The notes beneath the pieces were generated by a model. It was not told where the DNA came from. It saw only the letters and a program-made list of their open reading frames with translations, and made no database searches. 64,000 nucleotides of DNA from Papaver somniferum. Its lineage: Eukaryota > Streptophyta > Magnoliopsida > Ranunculales > Papaveraceae. This document shows, piece by piece, positions 45,150 through 55,846 of the stretch (position 1 is the first letter of the stretch; the number at the start of each line of letters is the position of its first letter). The stretch spans positions 30,776,442 through 30,840,441 of the forward strand of contig NC_039367.1 of assembly GCF_003573695.1 (NCBI RefSeq), in the 5' to 3' direction. Position numbers and translations under genes: made by a program.

Positions 45150-46385
45150 TAAATGAGAGGCGCCCACAGGTTTAAAGGAAGCCTTGGCCATACAAGGGAC
45201 CACACTCATCGGTACAGCTCTGGCAAACATTATTGACCTTTATGCTACTGCAATTAGGTCTACGGCGAAAAGCAGAGGCAATGTGGTGGAGAAGCTGAAT
45301 AACTCCTCGGGAATTGCACTGCACACGAGGACTAGAACAGCCATGTTATTAAGCAAGTTTGAGACCAGCATCTAATCCCTTCAACACTTGATAAAGATAA
45401 GTTACTCCAATACAGAGAGAAACAGACTGAAGCAGCTATTGGCTCTGCAGCCATATTGCACACATTAACTCCGTATCCTCCATAATTTGTTTCTTCATAA
45501 TATAAACCGTAAGCAAATTTTGCTGTCTTGCCTTCCTTTGGCCAACCGTGCTTCCACTTTTGTTAGAGAGCTTGCTTGACTTGAAAAGCTGCACCCCTTT
45601 GAAAACTAACATAAACATCAAGCAGATGATCATGTTTACGGTTATCCTCCTGCAAAACATCCTTGTTGTTACTACATCATCCAAATATATACTGTAAACA
45701 TAGATGATTTTTAGGTTTTCACATGTGAGCACTATTAGTAAAACTGAAAAATGCATGCTGAGTATGAATATTTAGTACTCTCACCAGATACATCAATATC
45801 AGAGTCTTCATCAGATAGAGGAGGCATATTCATCATCTGACTGAAAAGAATCAGGAAGAGGAGCCTGGAAAAAATCCACCTCCGTAGTCATATCCCTGCT
45901 GTTTCCTTCATAGATAACTACATCAATCATCATAAAAATTGTAAATCAAGAGGAAAGATGAGAAGATCAGTAATGAGTGACCAAGTGGATCTCTTTAAAG
46001 CTTGTAACATTTAGACATAGACAGCAGCAGCTATTCTAATATGTGGAAATGACTCGGATGAGTCAGACCCAGCTCAATTGTATATGGACATATGCATGAC
46101 TGATAAGTGTAAATTACTTAAAAACAACTTAGGGATAGCAGCAATAAGCCAACAGGTAAAAATACCACAATAGTACCGATGATATGAGTTCGAAACATGT
46201 AACCACCAAAACTCTATATCTTTATCGATCAAAAGAATAAAAATAAAAAGAATAAATACACCACAATAATTAATGATACCTTGTTGTGCCAAATTGGATT
46301 TGATCTCCTCCTGTACAATTAAGTGCAAAGAAAGAAGAAGCCTCCACTTCTGTACCCCCATGCTAGAGAATATAAGACTCATAAC
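45150..46385 (-). other. Downstream flank of the PPR gene, coding-like traces only
   Basis: On the minus strand about 45550-45420 reads KWKHGWPKEGKTAKFAYGLY, YEETNYGGYGVNVCNMAAEP, IAASV, a composition that looks coding, but it is preceded by a stop and no further exon is clear. The plus-strand frame at 45184-45375 (MAIQGTTLIGTALANIIDLY...) overlaps other open text and is unassigned. The rest up to 46385 is probably 3' UTR and intergenic. Confidence 0.3.
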
Positions 46386-49300
46386 TCAATCCTCCTCATC
46401 TAAAAGAAAATCAGTTGTAGCTACGTAGCCCTGTTCTCTCATCAATGCAGTCAAATCCTTCAAAACAGCACGAACTTCACCAGCATTAATATGAAGTTTA
46501 TCCCCTGCTACAAATAAGTTCAGCTTAGCATTCACTTCAATCCAGCTACATCCAGGAAACTTTTTCAATCCTCTTTCTTTCATCAAATTCCGAACTCTGT
46601 TGGATGCACCCCAGTTCTTAGATGCTGCATATAAATTAGAAAGAAGCACATAGGATGAAGGATTATCAGGTTCCAACAAAATAAGCTTTTCAGCTGCCTT
46701 CTGCCCCCGTATTAAATCCCCATGTATTTTACAAGCTCCGAGTAATGTAGCCCAAACCCCAGCTCCAGGTTCAAATGGCAATTTCTCAATCAACTCTTCA
46801 GCTTCTTTGAGACGTCCATGGCGCCCAAGTAGGTCAATCATGCAGGAAAAATGATCATCTCTAGGTTTGATCCCAAACCTACTTATCATAAGATTGAAAT
46901 ATTCACGACCTTCTAATACCATTCCTCCATGACTGCACGCTGTGAGGACTCCTAGGAATGTGATATCATCAGGTTCGACATTTGCATGCTTCATTTGTTC
47001 GAAGATCTTCAGTGCTTTCCCTGCATAGCCATTTTTCGCAAATCCAACAATCATCGAGTTCCAGGAAACAGCATCTTCTTTGTTTACCATTTCCTCAAAA
47101 ACTTTCATTGAGCTCCCAATATCCCCACATTTAGCATACATATCTACAAGAACACTGCACGTGGATTCATCCAAGTCGAACCTGGTATGAAAAGCAAGAC
47201 AATGAATGACTTTCCCATCCTGTAGGGCTGCTAAGCCAGAACAAGCACTGAGGACACTGGTAAAAGTGGATTGATCCGGTAAAACATCATCATTACGCAT
47301 TTCTCTAAAAAAACAAAGAGCCTCCGCGCTATTGCCGTTCTGAGCATGTCCTGAAATCATACAAGTCCATAAAACTCTACTTCTTTGTTTCGGGAACTCC
47401 AAAAAGAGCTTATTTGCATCTTCAGTGCTTGAAGATCGTAGGTACATACCCAAGAGTGAGACACCCGAAAACTCATCATCAATTAAAACACCAGATTTTA
47501 AAGTATCACAATGAACCTGCCTTCCCAGATTCAACCTTGATGATGCACTACATGCAGTTAAAATGCTGGCGAATGTGTACTTCGATGGCTGCAAACCTTC
47601 TGCTTGCATGTCTAAAAACTCCTTTACTGCTTCATCTGCATTGTTGTTCTGAATGTACCCTGCAATAAGGGCATTTCTAGAGACAACAGTCTTTACAGGC
47701 ATCTCAGAAAATACCTTATTTGCAGCTTCCATGGCCCCACACTTTGCATACATGTCAACCAGAGAACTTCCAGCATAAATATTCAAGTAAAGACCCAACT
47801 TCAGTGAGAAGCAATGCACTTGTTTACCTTGCTCTAATGCTTGCCGATTTGCACTGCCACTAAGAATACTAGATACTGAAAATTGATCAGGCAAAAAGCC
47901 ATCACATATCATCTTCCTGAACAATCTAAAACCTTCCTCCTCTTCTTTTTCATGCACGTACCCAACAATAATAGCATTCCAAGAAACAATATCTCTCTCT
48001 GGGATGAGTTCAAATTGCCTTCTTGCATCTTTTAAATCACCAGACTTAGCATACATATCAACCAAAGCATTTCCAACAAATAAGTTCAACTCTAAGTTCT
48101 TCTTGATTATAAATGCATGAAATTGCCTACCCATTTCTAAGCTTTCCCACTGACCAAATGCGCTAAGAACTTTGGTGTAAGTAAACTCATCAGGTTCTAG
48201 ACTAGAATTTCTCATATTGGAGAAAATTTCTTTGACTTCAAGAGATTGTCTGTTCTGTGCATAACCTCCTAACATAGCATTCCACACAACAGTATTTGTA
48301 ACATCCATTGCATCAAAAACTTTTCTAGCAGATTCCATAGAGTGACACTTGGAGTACATATTTACCAATGAACTTCCAGCGTAAACACTACAATCCAACC
48401 CTAGTTTGATAGCCTCAGAATGAACCTGCTTTCCTAGATTAAGATCTGTAAGATTAGCGATGGCACTTAAAACACTTCCCAGTGTAGATCTTGTTGGTTT
48501 AACACCAACCAGATGCATATCTCGAAAGAAACTAACAGCTTTTTCCTCAAACCCACTTTTAGAATGTCCCTTAATCATTACATTCCAAGCCACCACATTG
48601 GGATTTGGTAGTTGGGAAAACAAATCAACTGCCTGGTTCAACCTTCCTAGACCAACATAGGCGGTAAGTATCGTAATAACTGCAACTTCATCTGGTTTCT
48701 CAACGACTCGTTCCATTTCTTTAAACAACTCGAGAGCTTCTCTGGGTAAGCCAACTCGAACATAACCCGCAATCATTGATGTCCAAGATACAGTATCAGG
48801 TTTATCAACTCTATCAAATAATTTCCGAGCATCTGGTAAGCAGTCACATTTAGCATACATATCAATCAAAGAACCCCCGCAAAAGGAATTTAACTCAATA
48901 CCTGTCTTGATCGCATTGCAGTGAAAAACCTTACCTAAACCCACATTATTCAATTTCGTACAAGCAGAAACAACAAAAGCAAATGTGTACTGATCTGAAA
49001 CAGTGTTAGAATTACGCATCAACCTAAACACCCTGACGACCTCTTCTGGAAATTCCGATCTTGAATACATAGACATGATTGAATTCCAGGCAACAGTATC
49101 TCTTCTATCAAGCCGGTTGAAGACCTCCATTGCGAAATCAATCTCACCACATTTACCATACAGATCAACAATTATATTTCCAAGTTTTCCTTGTAATCCA
49201 TACCCAAGACTCAGGGTCTTGGCATGGATAATTTTGCACTTTTTTGTAGCTTGAGATTTCAGATGAGGCATTTTGTCGCACACATGACGGGATTGAATAC

Positions 49301-49487
49301 GTTTGCATTCTTGTACACAAGTATATAACAGATTGCTATATGTATAATTTTGGTTTGTGACCAGCTGAAAATTTTGCTGTACCTCTTCAACGGCTAGTAC
49401 AGCATCCGTGGTGAAACATACACGGCGGAGAGATAACACAGAGTTCAACTTGAGTAAATTTGACGTGCGCACATGAGTTGCACGCAT
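46386..49487 (-). CDS. PLS-class pentatricopeptide repeat protein, probable mitochondrial RNA-editing factor
   Basis: A single-exon gene of 1033 residues, intact. The N-terminus (MRATHVRTSNLLKLNSVLSLRR) is Arg-rich without acidic residues, as in mitochondrial presequences. From about residue 60 to 930 it is a run of PPR motifs in P-L-S order; typical blocks are VDLYGKCGEIDFAMEVFNRL, RDTVAWNSIMSMYSRS, DTVSWTSMIAGYVRVGLPRE and EPDDITFLGVLTACSHGGMV. The C-terminus carries an E-type extension (WATLLGACKIHGD, KFPGCSWIEVN) and ends FLLDEED with no DYW deaminase domain. Such E-class proteins bind one organelle RNA site and recruit a deaminase for C-to-U editing. It resembles Arabidopsis At3g09040 in length and wording (from memory). 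No introns are needed. Its upstream region is shared with the F-box pseudogene. Confidence 0.93.
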   Translation of the reverse strand: MRATHVRTSNLLKLNSVLSLRRVCFTTDAVLAVEEVQQNFQLVTNQNYTYSNLLYTCVQECKRIQSRHVCDKMPHLKSQATKKCKIIHAKTLSLGYGLQGKLGNIIVDLYGKCGEIDFAMEVFNRLDRRDTVAWNSIMSMYSRSEFPEEVVRVFRLMRNSNTVSDQYTFAFVVSACTKLNNVGLGKVFHCNAIKTGIELNSFCGGSLIDMYAKCDCLPDARKLFDRVDKPDTVSWTSMIAGYVRVGLPREALELFKEMERVVEKPDEVAVITILTAYVGLGRLNQAVDLFSQLPNPNVVAWNVMIKGHSKSGFEEKAVSFFRDMHLVGVKPTRSTLGSVLSAIANLTDLNLGKQVHSEAIKLGLDCSVYAGSSLVNMYSKCHSMESARKVFDAMDVTNTVVWNAMLGGYAQNRQSLEVKEIFSNMRNSSLEPDEFTYTKVLSAFGQWESLEMGRQFHAFIIKKNLELNLFVGNALVDMYAKSGDLKDARRQFELIPERDIVSWNAIIVGYVHEKEEEEGFRLFRKMICDGFLPDQFSVSSILSGSANRQALEQGKQVHCFSLKLGLYLNIYAGSSLVDMYAKCGAMEAANKVFSEMPVKTVVSRNALIAGYIQNNNADEAVKEFLDMQAEGLQPSKYTFASILTACSASSRLNLGRQVHCDTLKSGVLIDDEFSGVSLLGMYLRSSSTEDANKLFLEFPKQRSRVLWTCMISGHAQNGNSAEALCFFREMRNDDVLPDQSTFTSVLSACSGLAALQDGKVIHCLAFHTRFDLDESTCSVLVDMYAKCGDIGSSMKVFEEMVNKEDAVSWNSMIVGFAKNGYAGKALKIFEQMKHANVEPDDITFLGVLTACSHGGMVLEGREYFNLMISRFGIKPRDDHFSCMIDLLGRHGRLKEAEELIEKLPFEPGAGVWATLLGACKIHGDLIRGQKAAEKLILLEPDNPSSYVLLSNLYAASKNWGASNRVRNLMKERGLKKFPGCSWIEVNAKLNLFVAGDKLHINAGEVRAVLKDLTALMREQGYVATTDFLLDEED

Positions 49488-49599
49488 TCTTTATGTTTGC
49501 GAGGTGTTTAAGCTGATTCTGATCATCCGTATGCTTGACTTCATTTATATTTTGGCAGAATGTCCTTTGTTCCTGGACGAAGTCCTGTCCACTGTCAAC

Positions 49600-50100
49600 A
49601 TTAAAACAAAATGTTCCTATCAGATGTTGTGACAAATGTATGAAACACAAAAACTGGTTCTATCAAATGTTATGATAAATTTATGAAACACACAGAATAA
49701 TAATTTGTATCTGCTTGAACTACTGTATGTTATCAAAAAAATAAACTAATTACAGAATGACTTACTCATGATTCCGACTTTTCAATGTCTCTGTTGCTTG
49801 TGTCGAAGCTGTACTTGAGCATTCCAACCTCCCTTGCCTTTCATTTAAACTACATAAAAACTATTCTCACTTAGGCATTTCTACAAACACTTAACATGTT
49901 CCAGTTTTGGTTTGGGTTGAAACCCTGAAGTTTATGAAGAGAAAAGCACAATGATGAAGAAATCTGAGACCTGTAAGGCAAATGTAATTTTGTTGGTGAA
50001 AACTATTTCAGCTGTTTGTTGTCAAATTATTTTATCTTTGACTTCTCGGATGATTTATGCTTTGCTTTGAAATCAAAGTTCATGAGGAATATGGTCCCCT
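49600..50100 (-). repeat. Upstream region of the PPR gene, copy 1 of a 3.6-kb-spaced direct duplication
   Basis: 49616-49900 (TATCAGATGTTGTGACAAAT, ACAGAATGACTTACTC, TTGCTTGTGTCGAAG, CATTCCAACCTCCCTTGCCT, TTCTACAAACACTTAA) recurs at 53190-53435. A second block (GAGACCTGTAA, ACTATTTCAGCT, CTTTGACTTCT.GG, TGCTTTGCTTT) at 49969-50080 recurs at 53540-53760. It lies just 5' of the PPR start on the minus strand, so it may hold its 5' UTR and promoter. Confidence 0.75.
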
Positions 50101-51625
50101 CCGCAGATACGCACTCATGACGGTCCATGGCCATGCTCACAATATTTTTACATTTTAATATCTTCTAGGCCCACGGAGTTTTGGACTAGGATTGACTAGT
50201 GGTCAAATTTCCCTCAACTGTACAAGTCATGCTCCAGGTTAACAGACTCTACTCGGTTTAGAATCTAATACAAGCTTGTTGGTATCTCTTGCTAGCCTAG
50301 ATATTTCAGAAATAGTTCTAGAAATGACATTCTCTAAGCAATCCGTGCTGCAAAAGGAGAGCACTCATGTCATCAAATGGGCAACTTCATAAGCTGAATG
50401 GTTAAAAGATCTAGTAAAATAGCAAAATAACATCAACTGGTCAACGGAGCTAGAATTTAATGGTTGATGTCTTTGGTGTGTGCGACGGATACCTTGAATT
50501 CCAGGTTAGAAATTCACTTGTAAGATCTTGCTAACATTCCTTACAATCAGTTTTTCGAATTTGAGAATATTAAAAAGTTAACTCTAAACCCATATTTTTC
50601 ACCAACACCAATCTCTCTAAGATTACTTCTCTATTTTTCGAATTTCCTTCCTTTTGTTACTCTGCAGAATAAGCACCACATCAACTGAATCAGCTGTAAT
50701 CTTGCAGAGGCAACACAACCAGCTGTAAGCGATAATCAACATTTTCCATGATCAGTTGTGCTTCTAAAACCAGCTAAACGAAAACCACCAACACCAGTAA
50801 GATGCACCAGGCCAGAAACACCTGAAGTCAATTTGGTGGATAGAAGTGCAACAAAAGAAGAACTGAAAACAATAAGTACATTTTTTTCTTTACAAGAGTC
50901 TCCTTTGTGCCTGAATTTTCCACAAAAGAGGAATCTAAGGTACGGGAAACTGTCGTTTCAGGTTTAAATAAATGAAAACCTAGTAGAACATATTAAGCAT
51001 CCAACATTACAGGTTAGTGAACAGAAGCACCAATAAAGAGAGAAAAAAACAACAAGGAAGAGAAAGAGAGAGAGAGACTGAAAGTGATAGTTATCTTCAG
51101 CCAATCACACACCTTAAAAGAAGAAACCACAAGGCAGATAATCTAGTCTAAAGCAGAAAAAGCACAGTATAAGATCAAACACCATGAATGGCAGTTTCCC
51201 TCTCATTCTTTGGTTTTACACATGCTTTATGTGAAAGCTAAGCAAGCTTCTAGATACAAACTATGAAACATATCCATGAAACATCCATAAATGTTTTAAC
51301 AATCAGACAACAAAATCAAATACAGCATGAGATAATGTTTCATGTCTGACATGGCCATTACTTTAAGAATGTTTTAGTCATTTTATCTGTCACTTCAAGA
51401 GTCAATCCCTCACCTAAAAACTCAATTCCCTCCTCAAATCTATTGCTTCCCTCCTATTAACAAGACACCATAAACCTACTTCCAACAATTAGATAGGAGA
51501 GAGCAAAGAAACATCCAGAATCTTGTAATGTAATCAGAGTGAAGGGAGAAAACTCACAACCAGAGTTTTAATTAAACATAAGAAACAAAATTATCCATGC
51601 ATCACAAATTTAGGCAGATGAGAGA
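50101..51625. other. Stretch between the PPR upstream region and the F-box pseudogene
   Basis: No supported gene. 50758-50967 on + is open (LLKPAKRKPPTPVRCTRPET...) but has no domain or splice support. A short GA run lies at 51061-51078. Otherwise AT-rich intergenic DNA. Confidence 0.5.
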
Positions 51626-51631
51626 GATTAT

Positions 51632-51740
51632 CATAGTGTTGACACCTGAGTAATAAGAAGCTGAGAGGGATTTCATAGTGCTGATCGCCTGAGTAATAAG
51701 CAGCTGAGAGGGATTATTATAGTGTCGATCACCTGAGTCT
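51632..51740. repeat. ~43-bp tandem repeat overlapping the F-box pseudogene 3' end
   Basis: Three units of the type TCATAGTGTTGACACCTGAG-TAATAAGAAGCTGAGAGGGATT at about 51631, 51673 and 51716. The last, partial unit contains the F-box stop codon (TGA at 51729-51731) and final residues, so the array grew out of the gene's end into its 3' UTR. Confidence 0.75.
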
Positions 51741-53032
51741 GTAACGCGTCGTATCAATTTCCTCACCAAGAGTAACTCGGTCTAACTCATCAATAACATC
51801 ATCCAATGGACTACGAACAGTGTATCTCTTTGAAGTTTCTCCCATAGCTCCCAATGATGTGAAGGTATTTATATGAGCAATTGCGTCGACATCTTCGAAA
51901 TAATCAGTTGTTGCTTCGTTGGAAATCATCTTCAACAATGTTGTTTTCGGTTCATAACTATCAAGCACGGATTCATCATATAAAAATATGATTTCTCCGT
52001 TCTTTGCAAGTAAAATCGGGTGAAAGTTCATCCCACGGGAACCTACTACGGCTTTATAATCTATATCAAACTCCAAACGCCATCTCTCCTTCAAGTCGCT
52101 TCTTCTCATCAATGCCCAGATTTCCACGTGCAACTTATCCACATAAAGACACAAATGCCTTCCCAGTGCTACAAGTCCACATCTATCTCCGTTCCGACGG
52201 TTTTGCAGACAAGGAGGGACAGATAACACTTGAAACTTCTCATCAGCCAAGTCAAAGGCTACAACTTTTTCTGTGAAATCCAATAGATAACATCATTAGC
52301 ATAGGTACCCCTACCCCCGCTCAGAGTACACAGCCGATGCAGAACTCTACCTATGGCTCTCCACCCACAACCACTGCCAAGTGTGTATACTTCTACATTT
52401 CCTTCCCAATAGTTTTGGTAATGGATTCTAACAACCTTGTACTCATTGGTTGACCTAACTTATCCAAATCCACATGCAGTATCATACATGCCAACCTGTG
52501 CTCCCTCAATACGATCAGGGTCAACAAGTTCTTTCTTCGGAGCAACTAGTTTAGGAAGATAAACATATTCTCTGGTAAGGGGATTATAAATATAGATGGG
52601 ATCTAGGACAATATCGTGAAGTTGAAATGCACAAACCAAACCATTGCAGGAGCCAACTAAGTGATTAAATAAAAGTTGGTTGTGCATGGGAGGATGATAG
52701 ATCCTTTTCAGATTTTGATCATAAATGTATTTCTCATCAGGGCTAATCCTATCACTTAGTTGTCCTCCATGAAAAAGTAAAGTTTTGTAGACGTCCGGAT
52801 GGTCAAGGCGACAAGCAAAAAAGAGACAAGACTCCACCTTAGCAGCTAGATTATCATTGCCATCATTACCACCATGGAGATGGTTAAGCAGGTGACTGAG
52901 GTGCATATTAGCAAAGTTACTTCCGCGGATGAGAGTTACCCATTTCTTACAAACTAACTTGCACTCTAGAACTGACTCTGCTGGAACCCGAGAAAGTATT
53001 TATTGTACGATATCCGAGGGAAGAGACTCCAT
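51729..53032 (-). pseudogene. F-box protein pseudogene (F-box associated domain type)
   Basis: The ATG at 53032 gives the F-box MESLPSDIVQ*ILSRVPAE then SVLECKLVCKKWVTLIRG. The 11th codon is TAA (53000-53002). The associated domain follows: GSCNGLVCAFQLHD, IYNPLTREYVYLPK, then GFG*VRSTNEYKVVRIHYQ with a second TAA at 52460-52462. A frameshift near 52285 separates ANDVIYW from EKVVAFDLADEKFQVLSVPP; the last 184 codons are open to the TGA at 51729. F-box proteins pick substrates for SCF ubiquitin ligases; this copy cannot be translated past ten residues from its own ATG. Length (~430 codons) is normal for the family. Confidence 0.85.
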
Positions 53033-53189
53033 AGATCCTCGTACTAATAACAAAAATCAAAAACCCGAAAGTAAGAAAATCTAGTTTCAGAAAAAACTTC
53101 GGTGGATTTTCTTTTCTACAGTGTTAGACCTTGTTATTCTAAAGGTCTCAATAATTCCTAAAGTAACACTGAAACCTATAAAAGAAAAT

Positions 53190-53762
53190 CATCTATCAGA
53201 TATTATGACAAATTTATGAAACACCCACAGAATTAATAATTTGTATGCACAACTGTATGTTCTCAAAAAGAAAAAACATTACAGAATGACTTACTCGTTA
53301 TTTCAACTTTTCAATATATCTGTTGCTTGTGTCGAAGTTCCAGTTTAGCATTCCAACCTCCCTTGCCTTCCATTCAAACGATTCCATCGTTATTCTCGCT
53401 TAGGCAATTCTACAAACACTTAAAATGTTCCAGTTGAAAAGTTAAAGCTTAAGCTTATCACTCTGAGCAAACAAACTAAGCCCTTCGACTAAAAGAAATT
53501 GTGAAGACAATAAGTTTGATTAAAAATGAAGAAAAATATGAGACCTGTAACTGTAAGTTTGATTTACTTCAAGACACTGAGCTTTCGGTTGAACAGATTT
53601 ATAGGGTATTTGGATACACTGTTAACTTAGCCGGAGCAAGGGAAAATTTTAACACTATTTCAGCTTTTCGTTGTCAGTCTATTTTAGACTTTAGTCGCCG
53701 AACAAGCAGATCCATTTTTTCTTTGACTTCTGGGTTGACCTGTGCTTTGCTTTTGAATTAAA
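53190..53762 (-). repeat. Upstream region of the F-box pseudogene, copy 2 of the direct duplication
   Basis: Matches 49616-50080 block by block with perhaps 80 percent identity and small indels; it begins about 160 bp 5' of the F-box ATG. The plus-strand open frame 53501-53761 lies across it and is not supported as a gene, since the other copy does not keep that frame. Confidence 0.75.
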
Positions 53763-53871
53763 GATGCAATAAACTTAGTAAACCTTAGATTGTATCTCTC
53801 GACCCCAACATGACTCATGACTCAACCGACTTCAAAATTCTGGACAAAATAATTATAGGGATCATCCTTTT

Positions 53872-54075
53872 CTACTAATTTAACCATCTCAGTAATCTAG
53901 TAACACGGTAACATGTTAAATGGTCTAATTTGTTTTGTCTAAAACGACAACAAACTATACATGACTACAATTCTACTAATTTAACCATTCCAGTGATCTA
54001 GTAACATGGTAACAGGTTAAATGTCCTAACTTGTTTCGTCGGAAGCGAAAACAAACTGCACATTGACTATAAATT
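53872..54075. repeat. 101-bp tandem duplication
   Basis: CTACTAATTTAACCAT.(C)CAGT.ATCTAGTAACA.GGTAACA.GTTAAAT is present at 53872 and again at 53973, followed in both by TAA.TTGTTT.GTC...CGA.AACAAACT. Non-coding. Confidence 0.75.
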
Positions 54076-54757
54076 TCAGAAATGTAGGGATCATGAGATG
54101 ATCCAAACATTTCTGAGGGTTTCAATCCAAATATAATAATCTAAACTAAGTGAATTAAAGTAATATAGGTTTATTGGATCAGTCGGAATCAGAGTGAAAT
54201 AACTTGAATTTTTCTGAGTCTGCATCTATTGTTGGTGTCTAGGTGTCTATTGTTGTATATATTTTGTTGCCCGTTGTTGTTGTTTCAATTGTTGTTGCGG
54301 TCTTAGAAGTTACCAGACATCTTGAGTTTATGAAATAGAGTTCTTTTATAGAGAATCAAAAACCAACTTTGGGTTTTCACCACCACGATTCACATCCACA
54401 AAAATTAAAGAAAACCCAAAACAAATAAACCAAAACAAATAATAGGAGATGAAATGCACAGTCTGATGATATTATCAAACTAATAAGAATGCAAGAGTAA
54501 AAACGATTAAAATCTAAGAACCAAAAAGCAGACGATATACAAAAGCCCAAAAGTTAGTTTTAAATCCAAGTAGGTTAGATTCGGAACCAAAATTGAAGGG
54601 TTAAACCATAAACCAAATATATCCGAGAGAAGATATAAAGACTGAAAGTGGGTTATGGTTGTCTTACTCAGATTTGCTTTCGAATGAGTCGATCTGAGCA
54701 AAAATAAATAAATCAGGCGTATGGGTTTATCGTTTTGTAGCTTTTTAAGAGAGAGGT
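54076..54757. other. Stretch without supported gene
   Basis: AT-rich; a GTTGTTG-rich piece at 54230-54300 and nothing with domain-like coding on either strand. The minus-strand frame 54507-54701 has no recognisable feature. Confidence 0.5.
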
Positions 54758-55152
54758 TACTCCCTCCCTTCGTCTCACCAAAGATGACCTTTTATTTTAA
54801 CTTTTTTGTCCCTCCAAAGCTAATCCTTATAAATAAACAAGGTTATATTTCTAAAATTACCTTTTTAATAGATTATTTTCATTAAATCTTAGTATAAGAA
54901 ATACGTATAATTTGACAGTCATGTTTATATTCGCTATACAGGTGTTTTAACATGTTTTTTAAAGATGTAAAAATTACAAATATTTGTGGCATAGTTCGAG
55001 AAATATATATCATTTCGAAATTTTACGATACGTTATCAATAAGGATATTATTGGGAGAAGCATCTAACAATAACCCTTTGTTATCCTTACCTTGAAAATG
55101 GTGTGAACTTGAAATATGTCATCTTTGGTGGGATAGACTCACGGAGGGAGTA
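54758..55152. mobile_element. Stowaway-like MITE (Tc1/mariner type)
   Basis: Terminal inverted repeats CTCCCTCCCTTCGTCTCACC-AAAGATGACC at the left and, complemented, CTCCCTCCGTGAGTCTATCC-CACCAAAGATGACA at the right. TA duplications flank it (54758-54759 and 55151-55152). 395 bp including the TAs, AT-rich, no coding capacity. CTCCCTCCGT ends and a TA target are the hallmark of Stowaway MITEs in plants. Confidence 0.9.
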
Positions 55153-55689
55153 TATAATTATTGCAATAGTATTCAACCGTCCGTATATATTAATCTTTCT
55201 TATTTCCGATCCTGAAATTACTATAAATATGTCGCACACAAGCACGAGGATTAGTATAATACTGGCGGCTTATTCTTTCTTTATTTGTCCATGCGCCTAT
55301 ACCTTTCTTTGATTTCATATTTTTGGGAAGGATATTGTGTGAAAAGGAGAGGATACCAAGTATACTACCAAATTTTTTGTTCGGAAAACCTAATACAATT
55401 GCAAGTAGACCAACTTAATAATCCTTGACAAAATGTACATAGAGTTTGTATCTCCATCTTTTCTCAATCAGAAAGTTTAGATAATGAAGTCTGTAAAACT
55501 GATTGTTAAGAAGAACACTTGGACGATCTTAAAATCAAAATCTAAGATCAATCTAGTCGTATCCAAATATTCAGATCTGAATTCTTTGATATATCTTTCA
55601 AGATACGAATTCTACAAGAAATAAGTCTGGTAATCGATCTTAATTATATTAACGTATCTACTAGAATTGAACACACACTACTTATATAA
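55153..55689. other. Stretch between the MITE and the LTR nest, nothing recognised
   Basis: No domain-bearing ORF. The text from about 55480 (GACGATCTTAAAATCAAAAT...) reads like decayed LTR sequence but I could not align it with confidence. Confidence 0.4.
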
Positions 55690-55846
55690 ATCCTATTGTA
55701 AAGATAAATAATATAATGCAGAAAAGGAAAAATACAAGACACCAGAAGTTTTGTTAACGAGGAAACCATAGTAGCGGAAAAACCACGGGACCTCGTCCAG
55801 ATTTGAACACCAAATTTTATTAAGCCACTATAGTCACTAGCCTACT
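55690..55846 (-). mobile_element. Fragment of the Copia LTR, minus strand
   Basis: CAGAAGTTTTGTTAACGAGG, AACCACGGGACCTCGTCCAG and ATTAAGCCACTATAGTCACT correspond to 56195-56290 in the neighbouring full LTR. It is cut at CTAGCCTACTT, where that full LTR begins, so it is the site into which the next copy inserted. Confidence 0.75.

Noticed and set aside
53501..53761. 86-codon ORF MKTISLIKNEEKYE...
   Set aside because: Lies in the duplicated upstream region; the other copy has indels and stops in this frame.
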